DNA from: Paracrocinitomix sp040880585
GTDB taxonomy: Bacteria; Bacteroidota; Bacteroidia; Flavobacteriales_D; Crocinitomicaceae
Direction: 5' to 3'
DNA: 64,000 nt
Assembly (NCBI GenBank): GCA_040880585.1
Contig: JBBDID010000052.1
Location: 18,504-82,503, forward strand
The notes beneath the pieces are model-generated. The model searched no databases and had not been told where the DNA came from. It saw only the letters and a program-made list of their open reading frames with translations. Below are positions 63,620 through 64,000 of the stretch, piece after piece (positions within the stretch are counted from its first letter, which is position 1; each line of letters starts with the position of its first letter). The position numbers were made by a program, and so were the translations under genes.

Positions 63620-64000
63620 CTTAATAAGTAGTTTATATGGCTAAGATAAGTTTTTCTCCGGTCATTATAGGTTCATTTCAAAATACACCCCTGCCCCTAC
63701 ACTGAAGAAACTTACGAGTTCAACGCAGTTAATCCTTTCGTGTGGCAAGGGGACAACACAAAACTCTTTCCCCTACTCTCTTTATAGATACTGCTTCCCC
63801 AGACTATTTACCCCCACAGCGGAGGGACAGGTAAATTTTAAATACTCACGCTAAAATGAAGCATCAACTCAATTGTTGTTAAAGTTTCTGTATTTAATTG
63901 AAATATTTCCGATTTTTGTGTGTATTACTCGGCCAAGTTTATTTGAATTTACATTAAAAATCCACCTGCTTTGCAGGTGGTAATGTTCTGATGGCTGTGC
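63620..64000. other. Intergenic end of window with repeat fragment and hairpin
   Basis: No gene seen. 63769-63810 (CCCCTACTCTCTTTATAGAT ... CCAGACTATTTA) is another copy of the dispersed module. 63962-63980 is a perfect 8-bp hairpin, CCACCTGC-TTT-GCAGGTGG. CAAGGGGAC at 63747 is half of the hairpin found inside the type IIG gene. Confidence 0.6.

Noticed and set aside
1..64000. tRNA, rRNA or known riboswitch genes
   Set aside because: None recognised by eye on either strand; a covariance scan would be needed to exclude them.

Overview
The window is AT-rich chromosomal DNA from a member of the Bacteroidota, most likely Flavobacteriales-like. The evidence is type IX secretion sorting domains on six proteins (type A 'YPNP' tails and one type B/CHU_C tail), a SusC-like TonB receptor, topoisomerase IV genes of Bacteroidota type, many small lipoproteins, and -7 elements of the form TAnnTTTG. 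The species cannot be named from sequence alone. LAYOUT. 1-18.3 kb is ordinary chromosome: a secreted subtilase, a REC-PAS-LytS-type sensor kinase, a TonB-dependent receptor, then a topoisomerase IV region (parE, four surface or lipoprotein genes, parC, a YCF48-like lipoprotein, a small membrane protein). 18.3-28.6 kb is a mobile accessory segment that reads as an integron-like cassette array. A tyrosine recombinase (27400-28596) is followed on the minus strand by an attI-like GTTGGGC box and then by cassettes: a BcgI-like restriction-modification operon (antisense to the rest), two lipoproteins, a Fic protein and an AAA ATPase. They are separated by about 133-bp attC-like hairpins with GCCCAAC/GTTGGGC ends. 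Two ORF-less group II intron copies sit at cassette 3' ends and are themselves invaded by small palindromes. 28.6-35.9 kb returns to chromosomal genes: an FMN reductase/pirin pair, small lipoproteins, an exported WD40-caspase protein, and a RelE-like toxin pair. 36-48.9 kb is a defence island of about 12.6 kb between two direct repeats identical over 208 bp. It holds a DUF488 pair, a WYL-domain gene pair, a reverse transcriptase of defence (DRT/UG) type behind a structured leader, a CoiA-like nuclease, and a type IIG restriction-modification gene with DUF1016 nuclease and XRE regulator genes. 49-64 kb holds very large T9SS-secreted surface proteins, a TPR-SpoIIE phosphatase, gene remnants and dispersed repeats. 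HOW THE GENES WORK TOGETHER. Two unrelated restriction-modification systems, a probable antiviral reverse transcriptase, a Fic protein, a toxin-antitoxin pair and several nucleases make this a region rich in defence and stability functions. It has two kinds of mobility scaffold: attC-like cassettes and long direct repeats. The most unusual single gene is the type IIG enzyme at 43503-47105. A complete HUH/Y1 (REP-associated transposase-like) domain of about 185 residues is spliced in frame between methyltransferase motifs I and IV, and the gene also carries several in-frame hairpins. A roughly 31-nt palindromic element with an AAGCTT core occurs at least five times, including inside intron domain V. 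One copy can be compared with an empty site inside the window.
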